From Lagopus muta (taxonomy: Eukaryota; Chordata; Aves; Galliformes; Phasianidae), in the NCBI RefSeq assembly GCF_023343835.1, contig NC_064439.1:28621933-28685932 (forward strand): DNA of 64,000 nt, written 5' to 3'. Within the stretch, counting starts at the first letter, position 1. Each line of letters begins with the position of its first letter. Below are positions 24,673 through 35,880 of this stretch, piece after piece. Under the pieces are notes generated by a model. The model saw only the letters and a program-made list of their open reading frames with translations. It did no database searches and was not told where the DNA came from. Made by a program: the position numbers and the translations under genes.

Positions 24673-27600
24673 TTGTAAAGGCTAATTCATCAGAACTACA
24701 AGTAAGACTTGATTGGTACTAATCAAATATGGAGGAGGCTCCAAACTGAGTCGACTGGGTCAAAATTTCTGAAGGGAATACACTGCTACTTCCATCATAA
24801 CCTGACTGGACTATATCTGCAGGCAGAAAATATGATAAACTTCACTTCCCATGAATATTTAGGAATCATAAAAAGTACTGTATGTGTAGATAATTTCTGA
24901 ACATTTCATAAGGTACTCATGTGTACATGACTACCCTGCCAGTACACGCTGATAAGCAGCAGTCTCAAAGGGTCCTGCTACAAATTGCCTTTTATTGGGA
25001 ATACTTTTTTCAGCTTTCAGTTTAGCTAAACCAAGAATTAAGACAAAAGATCTGTGGCTGCTCACTTTAAAAATTGAATTTAGAAGATCTTTTGCAGCTG
25101 TGGCTAGCACTGTTTTGGCTCTACATTGTGACTGAGTGCTACCATCTTGTCACAGTTCTTAAGCATAAGCAACTGTTCTCCTTACTTTAAGATTCAGCTA
25201 TCCAATATTTAAATGTAGCTATATAAAAGAAAGACTGTGTTGTTGTGCCTTAAGAAAAATTCCCTCAGGAATAAATTTCTCATTGCTCCTTTATGTTCCA
25301 GGGTAGCAGAAACATAATGAGAAAATGTATTTGAAAAACATCATTGTTCACACTTCCAAAAAAGAAGTAAATTAATGGTTCTCCACTTTCTGGGTGGGCA
25401 CTGTTTCCACAGCAGGATTTCCAGTAAGGTCCTTCTTTGTCATCCAAGAAACTGTCTAAAGGACCGAGGAAGATGACAGCTACTAACCTGTAAGATATAT
25501 TTGTTGGTTTTAGATGTACCCAGCTGCCTGTTAAGATACTGTCTTGAAGCTTTTGTAGCTTAGCTTACCCAGTGCTAGTTCTATCTAATTTTTTTGAAAG
25601 TTCAAGGCATAGGCTGTGTGTTGACAGGAAGATTGGGTTTTTTTTTCTTTTTTTTCTTTTTTTTTTTTTTCTTCAACTGTGAACTGTGGTTGAGTAAAGG
25701 AGACTTTTTTTTTTTTTCTGTTTCCTTGATGAATTTACTGAGAATAGCAGAATTTCAGTATCTTCTCTCCCCTTCTCCCCCCAGATCTGAAGTCACTCAA
25801 ACGGTTGCAACTCAGATTCTTGTTGTCAAAGTTCATTAATTCAAATTAGTGTAATAAATTGTACATTTTTGGTTTGGCCCAAGGGAGCTTTTGAAGTCTT
25901 TTTTGCCTATGGATTCCTCAGATGCTAGCTATTTTGGTATTTCACTGTAAAGTAGTCAATGAACAGAATGGCAGTGAGAAGGGCTTGACAAGAAACAGAA
26001 GTATGTAACACAAAACACCAAAGTACTCACATTTCCGTTCACCTCTGCTAATAATTTTTTTTTTTTTTTTTTCGTATGCCCCAGAAAGTAAAACTTTTAT
26101 AGCAGGCACCCAAAGTCTGTTATGAGCCTCTCTGTAAGGGCAGCTGTTGCTTCATTTAGTACAGAGAACAGAAATACTTCCTTTTTTCCCCAGATATAGC
26201 CATAAATCTCAACAGAATGCATCAACTCCAGTTCACTGTGCCACAAGGCCAATTGTTTTATTTTCTTGGTTTCTTTGAAGTCATCTGAGCAGAGGAGGGA
26301 AGTGATTTGGGACATAGCTGTGCCCTGTGATGGAAATTTTTTTTTTTTTTTAAGAGTTCTGGAAACATCCTCACATCACTATTCTGTTTACTTTAGAGAG
26401 CATTCATTCTTTTGAAGAAGCTACTAATGTCTTGAGTGATCTATTCTGAACATAATTTATTTTTTCTTTTAAAGAAAAAGGTGCAAGGCATGAAATGATT
26501 TGTTGACCATAGCTACATCATTGTACAGTGATGCTGTCAGCTTCACTAGCAGTATTTATGATGATAATGTGCTATGAAAGATAGGCAACTGTACTTTAAG
26601 GTCTACATGCAGAAACATAAGGCTTTGCTATACTTAAAGAATGACATGAAAACCAACCACAAATGTGCAGTTAAAGGTAAGGGACTGTAGTATTTCTAAC
26701 TCCTGGAGATTCAATGGAGCATCTCACACTAGAAGAGATGCATAGACCCTGAACAACTAGAAGTCCATAAAGAGGCACCTAGCTAGATGATTGCTACCTC
26801 ATAATATCCTTCTTCAACAAGCAGTAAGAGGGCAAGATGCAGCATGTGACTAAGGACAACTATACTGTACTCCATGTCCTGGCAATCACACAACTCATTT
26901 AACTGCTAACAGTTTTTAGCACATTATCCTCATATAGGCAAATCTGGATAGAAAGATGATGGGAAACATTTTTTTCAGTGACTCAGGTTATCTGTATGCT
27001 TAATGAGGGGGAAAGTTCTGCCTTCTTTCACATAAATAAATAACCACCATGTGCCTAAAATTCTGTCAAAATTATAAATATTTTATATGAAAATGTTTCA
27101 AGGCAGATGGTTTATCTAAAAATAAATGCTATTTCATTTCAGTGAGAAGTAAAACATATCTGAAGACATTAAAATGGAAAAGAAAAATACTTGGGAAATC
27201 TGCTTCAATTAGAATGGCATTAAAGAGTTCGTTACTCTATCTCAATTTAAGTAGACATGATGTCACGCTAGCAGACTGGTTTTAATTTGTTCCAAATACT
27301 CAGTTGGGATGATTTATATCTCAATATTTCTGGCAAAGACAGGAGAGTTGACTATCTTTCCTGAAAAGCATAAGAGGCTTTTGTTGACTGAATTGGGGTG
27401 AAGAATATCTACGTGCATGTTTAATTAAGATATAATGAGCTATTTAAATTGGTTACTCTTAAGCTTCTCCAACACAGACCTGATTCTAGCTCTATCATTT
27501 TATAAAGAAGGCCTTTTAACTTCTTTTTATTCTGACTTTGCATTTTCTATTCACTGTTCAGTTCTGGAAGAAATTTACAGGATGGAACTTACAGGATGGA

Positions 27601-30600
27601 CAAAGAACCTTGTTGACCCTGCAGGTGTAAGTACTCTGCTGCAGTTTTCTATCTCTTCAGACATAGTAGTGCAACTCTTTACCAGAAGGCCTTTTTAAAT
27701 ATTTCTTTTTTTTTTTAATTATTCTGATTTTATTTTTATTTTTTGGTAACTCTTACTGAGCAGCCACGCATGCTGTTGCTCTAGTGCAATGGGAATGAAG
27801 TTTCTCAACAAACTAAACCAATCTAAACCAGCTTTGCCATGATCTTCCCTTCCTTCCTCTGGCGTTCTCCATTCCTCTTATGCTGGCATTGATGATTCCC
27901 AGTGACTTGGAGCTGGTTCCAAGGACTTAACAGAAATCTATTAGGGCTCTCCATAGTTTCAGAGCTACCACAAGAGAGGGGGTGGAGGACCCAAAGCAAA
28001 ATATTAAATTGTGATTATGTCTGTACTCAGATTGGCTTAATTGGTCATGGAATTGAAACTTGAGGGTATGGCAAACACTAACATGGGGGACACAAACTGC
28101 CAGGGCAGAAAAGAAAACTGGAAACTTCTGAACTGGCTTTTACAGCAATGCCAGCATCCTGAATAATTTCATCCACAGGGTTAAGATCGGTACAGATGGA
28201 GCCCAGAATCACTCATAACATGGTCTGTCACAGTTTGGTCCCCTCCATGTCCCCATACTGTCTGCTGCAGTACAAGAAGCAGAGAACCAGCAGATTTTCC
28301 ACAGGTAAGAGACTGTCCTCTGAAGGAAATCTCTATGGATCATGCTCAGATAGGGAAAGAATCTTAAAAACTCCCATAAGTAGCATAGTTTTTTGAAGAC
28401 ACTGCCTATTGTATCACTTCAGTGCTTGAGCTGCTGTCTTCCACTTTTTTCATCCTCAGTGTATTAATAAGTATTAAGCACTAGCTCTGTTAGTTGAATT
28501 CTTTCTTCAGGTGATTTTTGTCTGGGATAGTTTTTGTGCTTTTTGCAAGCAAAGCTGTACAATAGCGAACATTCTGGATACGTGTTCATCCAGTAAAGGC
28601 TACTTGTGCTCATGTAGAAAAAATACACTCGAGCCTACGAGGACAATATCATGTCTGATGTATGGAGAAGGGCTGTGGAGTCCCTTGGCAGGCATAGCAT
28701 TGCTAGAAAGAGTTTTTTTAAACTCTCTTTTAAGGAGTAAGTTTAAAAGCAAGCATTGCTACATTCTCAGTATTTATGCTTTAAGGAGGATAATAATTTC
28801 AGAATAAACTCAATCACTGTTCGAAGTTGGAAGGGTTTCTTGGAAACGTCTTAGACAACTCACTAGGGACAAAATTAACAGTGGCATGGAGGATTTCAAT
28901 TAAGTTACATACAAATTAATCTACAAGAACAAGGAAGAAAAAAAATGTCAAAATGATGTCACTTTTGTAAGTTGATTGCTTTGGCATACATATTTCTCTG
29001 CGTTACTCCATAATAGCTGCCATAAATTTAATGTAAGTTTCAATATTTTTAATTCAGTGTATTTGGCCTGACTGGGAAGACAAAAATCAGTGGGAAATAT
29101 TAAGTATGCTTACTCAGAAATAAAGTCTAAAATATCACTGTGCCCTCTGGATGTTAAAATAAGAAGGAAAAATGAGTTAAATTCTGGCTATGACCAAATG
29201 TGGATGACAATAGTTAACATGGGATTCCCATCTCAGTAGAAATTTACTTCAGCATCAGTGACATTCAACAATCGAAGGAAATAGTGGAAATCAATAGCAG
29301 GATTTCCTTTGACAATTCACTTTTATTCTTTCTTCCCTTAAGTCCCTTTTTTCTTGCCTAGTAAAAATTGTATACATCAGTGGCAGCTGGAGGGAATGCA
29401 ACTTCAGGTCTGAAAATACCTCAGTCCATCAACAAGGAGGTGTGGCAGCTGGTTGCTCCTGTTGTACGGGAAGGAAACTGCAGCCTTCACTTTGAGCCAT
29501 GAGAAGCAAGTCAAGAAGGGGACACTCATGCTTACATCGTGAACACAATGGGGCCAAGATCCAGAGGAAAATTGTGAGTAAAAGATACCATCAGACAAAG
29601 TTGCTTAGTCACTTGTTTCCAGCAGAAACCACTGTATATGTAGGTATGTTCACAATAAGAAAATGAGATGCTGCCTGTACGTGCTCTAGCAGGAGTATCT
29701 CTTTAGAAATTAAAATTCCCTCTTGAAGATCCAGCTTCTCCACTCCTTATTCATAGTGTTGTGAGCACCCTAGAAGCTGAACTAGATCTCATTTCTGGGT
29801 TTTAAATTTAACCAGTTTGACCAACACTGTCTTGTCATTTTGGAATGAAAAAACTGCAAAAGGAAATAATGGGAGATTCATTTCAGAAGGGAATTCCTGA
29901 TATCATTTTTGTTTATAAGACTGCTCCTACAGTAGCTCATTCTCCTCTGCTTCACTGGAGAACAAGTCATGAGATGAAGATTCCAAGGACAGGAGGAATG
30001 GAGATATGCTGCACTTGGGTAGGAATTACAATGGACCTCTGTAGGTTGGATCTTGTTACTCGCTTTGGGCTCACGTCAGAGAGATCAGCCTTCCAATCAG
30101 GCACTGTGTGATCACAGCTAGGATACTGCTGGGGATGCCTAAGCTGCTACAGTGTGACAGAAGCTCCCCACTATGATCAAAACCATCTCTGCAAGAGAGT
30201 ACATGGCTTAACCACATAATACACCTCCAAATAAAGTCTTTTGCTATCCATTAGCTTTACATGGTTTTTGAAGTTGCTTATGAACAAAAGGTAGGAAAGA
30301 AAAAAAAAGATTATTAAGACAAGAATATCATGTTCAGAGCTGTAGAAAATTAATACCTGTTTTCTGTTTCATTTGTTTTTCAGAGATCTACCGTATCCCA
30401 TTGATGAGCTATGTGTGCAGCTACCAGGAGTGTTGCACAAGGCAGCTGAAGGATACTGAATCAACAGTTAATTGGCTGCCTGGCTTCTCTTGAGCTAGCA
30501 GCAGGGTCTAAAGAAAAGCACTTGGAAGAGCTCAGAAATATTATTGTGAAGGACAGTATCGTGTGCAGTAGTCCTCTTACCCAGAGAAAAACAGCAACAA

Positions 30601-30926
30601 ACCCAAACCTTTAGAAATGCAAGTCATTTTTCTTTAGAAGACTGCAGGAAAAGCAGTGCTTTTTAGAGGAAACATGAGAAAGGAAGCTGATAAAATTCAT
30701 ACTATGCCCCATTCTCATGACACATCATACAAGAAACACAAAGAGAAGTTGAACATCTTGCACAACAACCATGCTATCTTTCATTACATCCTGTACAAAA
30801 TATAGCTAAATGTACTCAGTAAAAAAGGTAGTTAAACAGTTTTGTTATGAAAATGTTATTAGTGCTTTGACTTGTATGTAGATAGGGAAAGGAAGTTGTG
30901 ACTTCTGGGTGGAATACCTACCTCGA
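24673..30926. other. long noncoding stretch with poly(T) runs
   Basis: No gene recognised in over 6 kb. T runs occur at about 25637-25671, 25706-25720, 26049-26072 and 26335-26352. ORFs here are under 100 codons (longest 28511-28807 plus) and carry no motif I recognise. A small tandem copy of TTACAGGATGGA is near 27576-27600. Confidence 0.5.
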
Positions 30927-31920
30927 CTCACAGAATAATTGGGGTTGAAAGAGACCTCTGGAAATCGTCCTGGCCAGCCTCCTCCCAATGCATGTTCCCT
31001 AGGGTAGGTTGCACAGGAAAATATTTTAGGTCCTGAATATCTGCAGCGGAGACTCCACAAACTCTCTAGGCAACTTACTCCAGTAATCTGTCACCCTCAG
31101 AGTAAAAGAGTTTTTTCTCATGTTCATGGCTTGTTATTTGTGTTTCAGTTTGTGCCCATTGCCCCTTGATCTCCTGTGGGCCACCACTGAAAAGAATCTG
31201 TGGCTCCAGCCTTGCAGTTATTTGCAGGTATTGATGATAAGATTCCCCTCAGTCTTCTCTTGTCCAGGCTGAATAACCCCAGGGCTCTCCATCTTTCCTC
31301 ATGCAGGAGCTGCTGCAGGATTAAGTCAATCCTCTGGAACCTAGAAGTTCCCCATCCCCATCTTTTTTGAACTGTGTAACCCAAAACAGAAAATAATAGT
31401 TGAGATGTGGCCTCATCAGGGCAGATCAGATGGGGAGGATAACATCCCTTGACCTGATGGCCACTCTCTTCTTAACTCGCCCCAGCATACCATGGGCCTT
31501 CTTGGCCACACACCTCATTGTAACGTTGTTCGCCAAAACACCTACGTCCTTCTCTACAGTGCTCCTTTCCAATAGCTCAGCCCCTAACCTATATGCAGTT
31601 ATTTCCTCCAGGTGTCAGATTGTTCACTTGCCTTTTTTGAACTTGCCCAACTTTCCAGCCTGTTTATGTCTCCCTGAATGGCAGCACAGCCTTCTCATGT
31701 GTCAGTCACTCCTCCCAGTTTCATATGATCAGCAAACTTGCTGAGGTCACAGATGGTGATGCAAGACCAGACTCTAAACAAGACCAGACTCAGCACTGAC
31801 CACTGGTGAGCACCTTTAAGCCTCCAATTGGACTCCGTGCTGTTGCTCTCAGTCTTCTCTACTCTGTCAGCCAGCCAGTTCTCAATCCACCTCAGCCAGT
31901 TTTCAGTCCACCATACAATG
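30927..31920 (-). repeat. CR1 LINE 3' portion, about 1 kb
   Basis: A minus-strand CR1 with its 3' end at the left. The plus strand reads CTCACAGAATAATTGGGGTT, the AGAGACCTCTGG signature and the GGAGACTCCACAAACTCTCT block. It continues inward through CAGTCTTCTCTTGTCCAGGC, CTTCTTGGCCACACACCTCA and GATCAGCAAACTTGCTGAGG to the CAGCCAGTTCTCAATCCACC block. These segments are in CR1 order. Near 31773-31795 a short AAGACCAGACTC unit is repeated. The copy is truncated before the RT domain and moderately diverged. The plus ORF at 31400-31744 is antisense reading of this repeat. Confidence 0.93.
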
Positions 31921-33925
31921 ATGTTCAGACTTATTTCACAATGCGTGGAATGCTTATATACTTAGTTAAGAATATGTTGATCTAGAATAATTATAAGAAT
32001 TTCATCAACTTCTTCATTTCCTGATTTAAGATTAAGGTTTGGGTGTTGTGATTTTTTTGTTGTTTTTTTCTAATTCATTCTTATGATTTTTTTCCCCTCA
32101 AATAAAATAAGATAAACATCAAGCTACCATCATATAGATAGCATTAGCTATTATCATTATGACTTCATTTAATGCACATAAAGATACAGACTGAAGTTCA
32201 TCATGCATTACACCTGGGAAGGATATTCTGAGGACCGATTTGAATTCAGTATAAAAAAACATTAATATTATTGGTGCTGAGATTTTTCTGTGATCCACTA
32301 CCAGAAAAAGGACTGAGACCAGGTCTTTTATTTCTTCCTTTCTAACTCACCACGCCAATACCATGCCACTTGACTGCAGCTGGTATTTAGTAGTTTTCAA
32401 CCAGCATCCCCTTCGCTTTAGTAAAACTCTTTATTTTAAGAAGAATTATTTATTGAGATTTTTCCCTGTCTCTCCAGAATTACATGTTCATGAGGCAAAC
32501 CTTATCCAATGACCATTTTCATTCAACAAAATAAGAAATCTTTGTCTGTAATGCTGCAGCTCTTGCTTTTGATTATTTCCCTAACTACTGGCTTCTGAAA
32601 AAAAAGAAAAAAAAAAGAAAAAAAAAAAAAGAAGTCAGATCAAGTAACAAAACCTATTTTCCTTTTATTTCTATATCTATTGAAAAGTGCTTACTCATAC
32701 TTCGTTAACTTCCATCTTTCCATCTGAACATATTGTACTCTGGTTTGGGGGGACACAGAGAAACATTTGCACACTGTGGCCAAAGCACATGTACAAACCT
32801 AAGACACTGTTAAGTCATCCTTTGAGTTCTGAATGTCGTTAATAAAAGCTGTTTTTCTTCCATCAGTGATCGAAGCCTCCATTAAGACTAAATGACTTAT
32901 ATAAAACTGAACTCACAATCCAAAGCCTTAAGGGAAACATCCAGAGCACAGATGCACCACTGCTTTTCAAAATGTTTCTCAATGACTGATCTCAGCACAG
33001 ATCGATGGATATATGAAATCTGATATGATCGTACTACAACTGGGGCCTAAAATAAGCAAATAGGCTTGTTTGGACCAACTTGCCTCTCACACTCATATCA
33101 GTGCAGATTAAGACTTACACTGAATTAATTTTTTCTAACAAATATTAGAAGCTGTATCAGTTTCCAGGAAACCAAAGGTTCTCATGAAACTGTAAGTATT
33201 TCTAAATTCTAGGTTTAAAGCTTTTCTTCTTTAACTTAAACAGCAGTAAACATGGCTTTCAAGAGACTCACTGTAAAGGTGTGATCCTCTTAAAAAAATA
33301 AAATATTTTTTTTTTTAAAAAGGAAAAGTGTGCACATCCAGCCACTTACCAGGAAATCATACAATATTCTTGATTACTGAATTGTTAACATACAGGACTG
33401 ATATTTTCTACTCACATAATGCACCCACTTCACCTTGTACGCTTGAGAAACACATGTAAGTCAGTGGGAAAAAGCATGAGTGAAGTCATAAGAGTGAGTT
33501 ATGTGTTTGCCAGCTCTATAAGGAGAGAAAGGATATTGCCAGGTCATCACTATTAACAAGTTCTCAGACTTCTCATGCACGCTGTGAAGGACTAGGTCAT
33601 TGTTGAAGCTGTTGAAGCTGCAGTCCATTTCCTTCAGAAACCTGAGACAGGAAACAGAAGCACAAGGGAACAAAAGAAGCAGCAGAAGTCCAGAGACAGT
33701 TCCATTATAATCACATGTGATTCTGCAAAATATTTCCCTTCTCTTCCTCCATAAAAATACCTACATTAAACAGAGATAAGAAGCTGCTCAAGAAGGAGGA
33801 CTTCAGTCTTTCATGGATTTGCCCTTTTTTACTTCATGTTCAGACTTTTGACACATGATTAGTATTACTTATCCTTGCAAGCAAAAAGCCTGAAGTGCTT
33901 GGCTATTCAACCAGGAAAGACTGAT

Positions 33926-33928
<3 letters not shown>
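31921..33928. other. noncoding stretch
   Basis: No gene recognised. An A-rich tract with occasional G lies at about 32599-32631 and an A/T homopolymer patch at 33294-33320. Two adjacent GTTGAAGCT units are near 33602-33619. Confidence 0.55.

Positions 33929-33982
<54 letters not shown>
33929..33982. repeat. (AC)18 microsatellite followed by poly(A)18
   Basis: Uninterrupted AC from 33929 to 33964, then an A run to 33982. The minus-strand ORF crossing it (33869-34120) contains a V-C repeat purely from this array. Probably length-variable between individuals. Confidence 0.95.
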
Positions 33983-35343
33983 GCCCTCTGGATTCCCTCC
34001 CTCTGATTTTAAAGGGCATTCAACAGATTTACTGCTTAAAAATATAATTTTTAAAAATTGTTTCTTTTTCCCTGAGCTAAGTATTTGCCCTCCTTTTTTA
34101 CTGGAAAGATACCACCACAATATGGCAACTGAGTCAAGATTAATAAGTCAGTGTTATTGCTGAACCAAAGACACTAAAAGAATATTTGCATTCCAAGGCT
34201 CCACTGACTCCAGTAAGCTCTGTACTGAGATCTCTAGGGATGACATAATATTAAACTAAACAGGTTTTCCAGTAATCACAGTAATTCATCCTTCCTAGTG
34301 CAACAAGACATACAAGAGATCACTATTAGCCAAGAAACTTTTTAGATTATTAAATACATTTTCTCCCAATTAAATGCACTGAGGATACATTTTAATTGCT
34401 CTCCTCAGCATTTATCATTGAAACAAACAAACAAATTCTCATTCCCACTGAAATGGTTAAATGCTGAAAGTTATCAAGGACCTTTTCATAATAGAATTGG
34501 CAGTATTACCCCTGGGCTAATGCATACAGTAAAGGAAATTAAAAGAGGCTGCAAAGGAAAAGTAGAAGTAGAGCTGGCTCTTACTGAGTCAATGGCAAAA
34601 ATCCTTAGCACTACAATAAGACAAGAACAAGACCCAACAGCATGAATTTACTGCAAAGCCAAGAGAAGTTTTAAAACATAAGTAATAAAGAACAGCAAAA
34701 TGATGAATCCTAAGAAGTTAGATATCACATTTATTGATACATAAAATAATTTTCCAATATACATTTTAATTTGCTTTTAGAATTAGTATGCAAGTTATTA
34801 ATACAAGAAAGAATTTATTTTCTTAGTCCATTTGGTTTTTTCCCCCCTCACAGTAGACATGCAGCATAAATGCATTCATATTTGTGTATATCTGTACCAT
34901 GTGTGTCTGCAAAGAGAGAGGGACAATAGTAACATGGGCAGGAAATAGAAAATGTTCCATTTTCTAAACTTACCCTTGCCTCCAAATCATTACAATGCCA
35001 GATTTTATCAGGAACTCTTCTTTAAAAAAAAAAAAGAAAAAAATTAAAGAGAATTTCAGTTCCAGATGGAGTCTACAGTGATGCTACAAAGATAATATAA
35101 GGAAGAGAAAGTGGAAACAGATGCGTCATTTTCACAGAGATGGATTACATTAGCGTAAAACTCTCCAAACATTATGTGTGTTGTGACATCTGCAGCAATA
35201 AGCTCAGACCTGAGCAGATCTTTTCCCTTTCCCCTGTAGGTATCCTGGTTTGAATAGCCACTTCTAACTTTTCAGCTTCACAGATTGTAAGGGATCCTCT
35301 AGCCTGACACCTCATAGACTTCAGATTTTCCAGAATTAATTCT
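33983..35343. other. noncoding stretch
   Basis: No gene recognised. The part at about 34340-34420 carries several AATTA/TAATT cores in a pattern seen in conserved noncoding elements, but I have no comparative evidence. An A run with G interruptions lies near 35023-35043. Confidence 0.5.
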
Positions 35344-35376
35344 TAGAATCACAGAATCATTAAAGTCGGAAAAGAT
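35344..35376 (-). repeat. CR1 LINE 3' end, part 1 of a split copy
   Basis: On the plus strand this reads TAGAATCACAGAATCATTAA then AGTCGGAAAAGAT, the 3' terminus of a CR1 on the minus strand. The homology stops abruptly at 35376 and resumes at 35801, so this and the 35800-35880 piece are one CR1 interrupted by a later insertion. Confidence 0.85.
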
Positions 35377-35799
35377 TGCTGTAATGCTAAAATGGGATCA
35401 TAATAGCAAGACTGTAAAGTCTCTGGCCACAGCAAATAAGAACAAGCCCAAAAGCATACATGCAGAAACAAAAAAGGGAGAAAACAAACAAACAAACAAA
35501 CAAACAAACAAACAAACAAACAAACAAACAAACAAACAAACAAACAAACAAACAAACAAACAAACAAACAAACAAACAAAACAACTGCTTACCTTTAGAA
35601 GACCTCAGGTAGGGAATCAGGAGATGCCCTCACCTCCACTGCCAGCCCTTAAATGAGGTCTGGGAAGGGGTGGATCCTGGCTCCACCCATTCCAGTTACT
35701 GAATTGCATAGCATTCACCTGAGCTCCCTTAGGTTGGCCCTCTCTTCTCCCCAGGTGCTCAATCACTGTTTCAGGCCACAAATTAGCATTTCTGCTACA
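35377..35799 (-). mobile_element. solo LTR-like element, copy 2, inserted in a CR1
   Basis: Minus-strand homologue of the 18953-19284 element. Read on the minus strand it starts TGTAGCAGAAATGCTAA at 35799, then GTGATTGAGCACCTGG and a GCTCAGGTG block. Next is a 26-bp block at 35648-35673 identical to copy 1, then GGCAGTGGAGGTGAG and AAAGGTAAGCAG. A CTTGCTATTATG block follows, and it ends ...ACAGCA at 35377. The 423-bp length equals copy 1 (332 bp) once the internal 99-bp AAAC array is subtracted. CR1 sequence on both sides joins across the gap, so the element inserted after the CR1. No clear target-site duplication remains. No retroviral coding region is attached. LTR class is inference from the TG...CA ends and length. 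Confidence 0.75.
35482..35580. repeat. uninterrupted (AAAC)n array, about 24.75 units
   Basis: A perfect 4-bp repeat for 99 bp, lying inside the LTR-like copy 2 just downstream (in element sense) of its GGTAAG sequence. Copy 1 has only a T-rich stretch at that point, so the array expanded after the copies separated. ORFs across it encode KQTN or FVCL repeats and are artefacts. Confidence 0.97.
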
Positions 35800-35880
35800 G
35801 CCTCTAAGATCATCTAATCCAACCATCCATGTGCCACCAATGCTGCTCACTAAATCATATCCCATGTCTTGAAACATGCT
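35800..35880 (-). repeat. CR1 LINE 3' end, part 2 of a split copy
   Basis: CR1 homology resumes with CCTCTAAGATCATCTAATCC and continues through the CCACCAATGCTGCTCACTAA-like and ATCATATCCCATGTC-like blocks that follow the terminal segment in this CR1 type. It fades near 35880. It completes the piece at 35344-35376. Confidence 0.8.

Noticed and set aside
33984..33997. Possible CTCF core in GCCCTCTGG
   Set aside because: Only the central part matches; flanking consensus positions fail.
35482..35580. Regular array checked as a CRISPR-like locus
   Set aside because: It is a pure 4-bp microsatellite without repeat-spacer structure, in vertebrate DNA.
35349..35656. ORFs with FVCL or KQTN repeats
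   Set aside because: Both are translations of the AAAC array and not a repeat protein.
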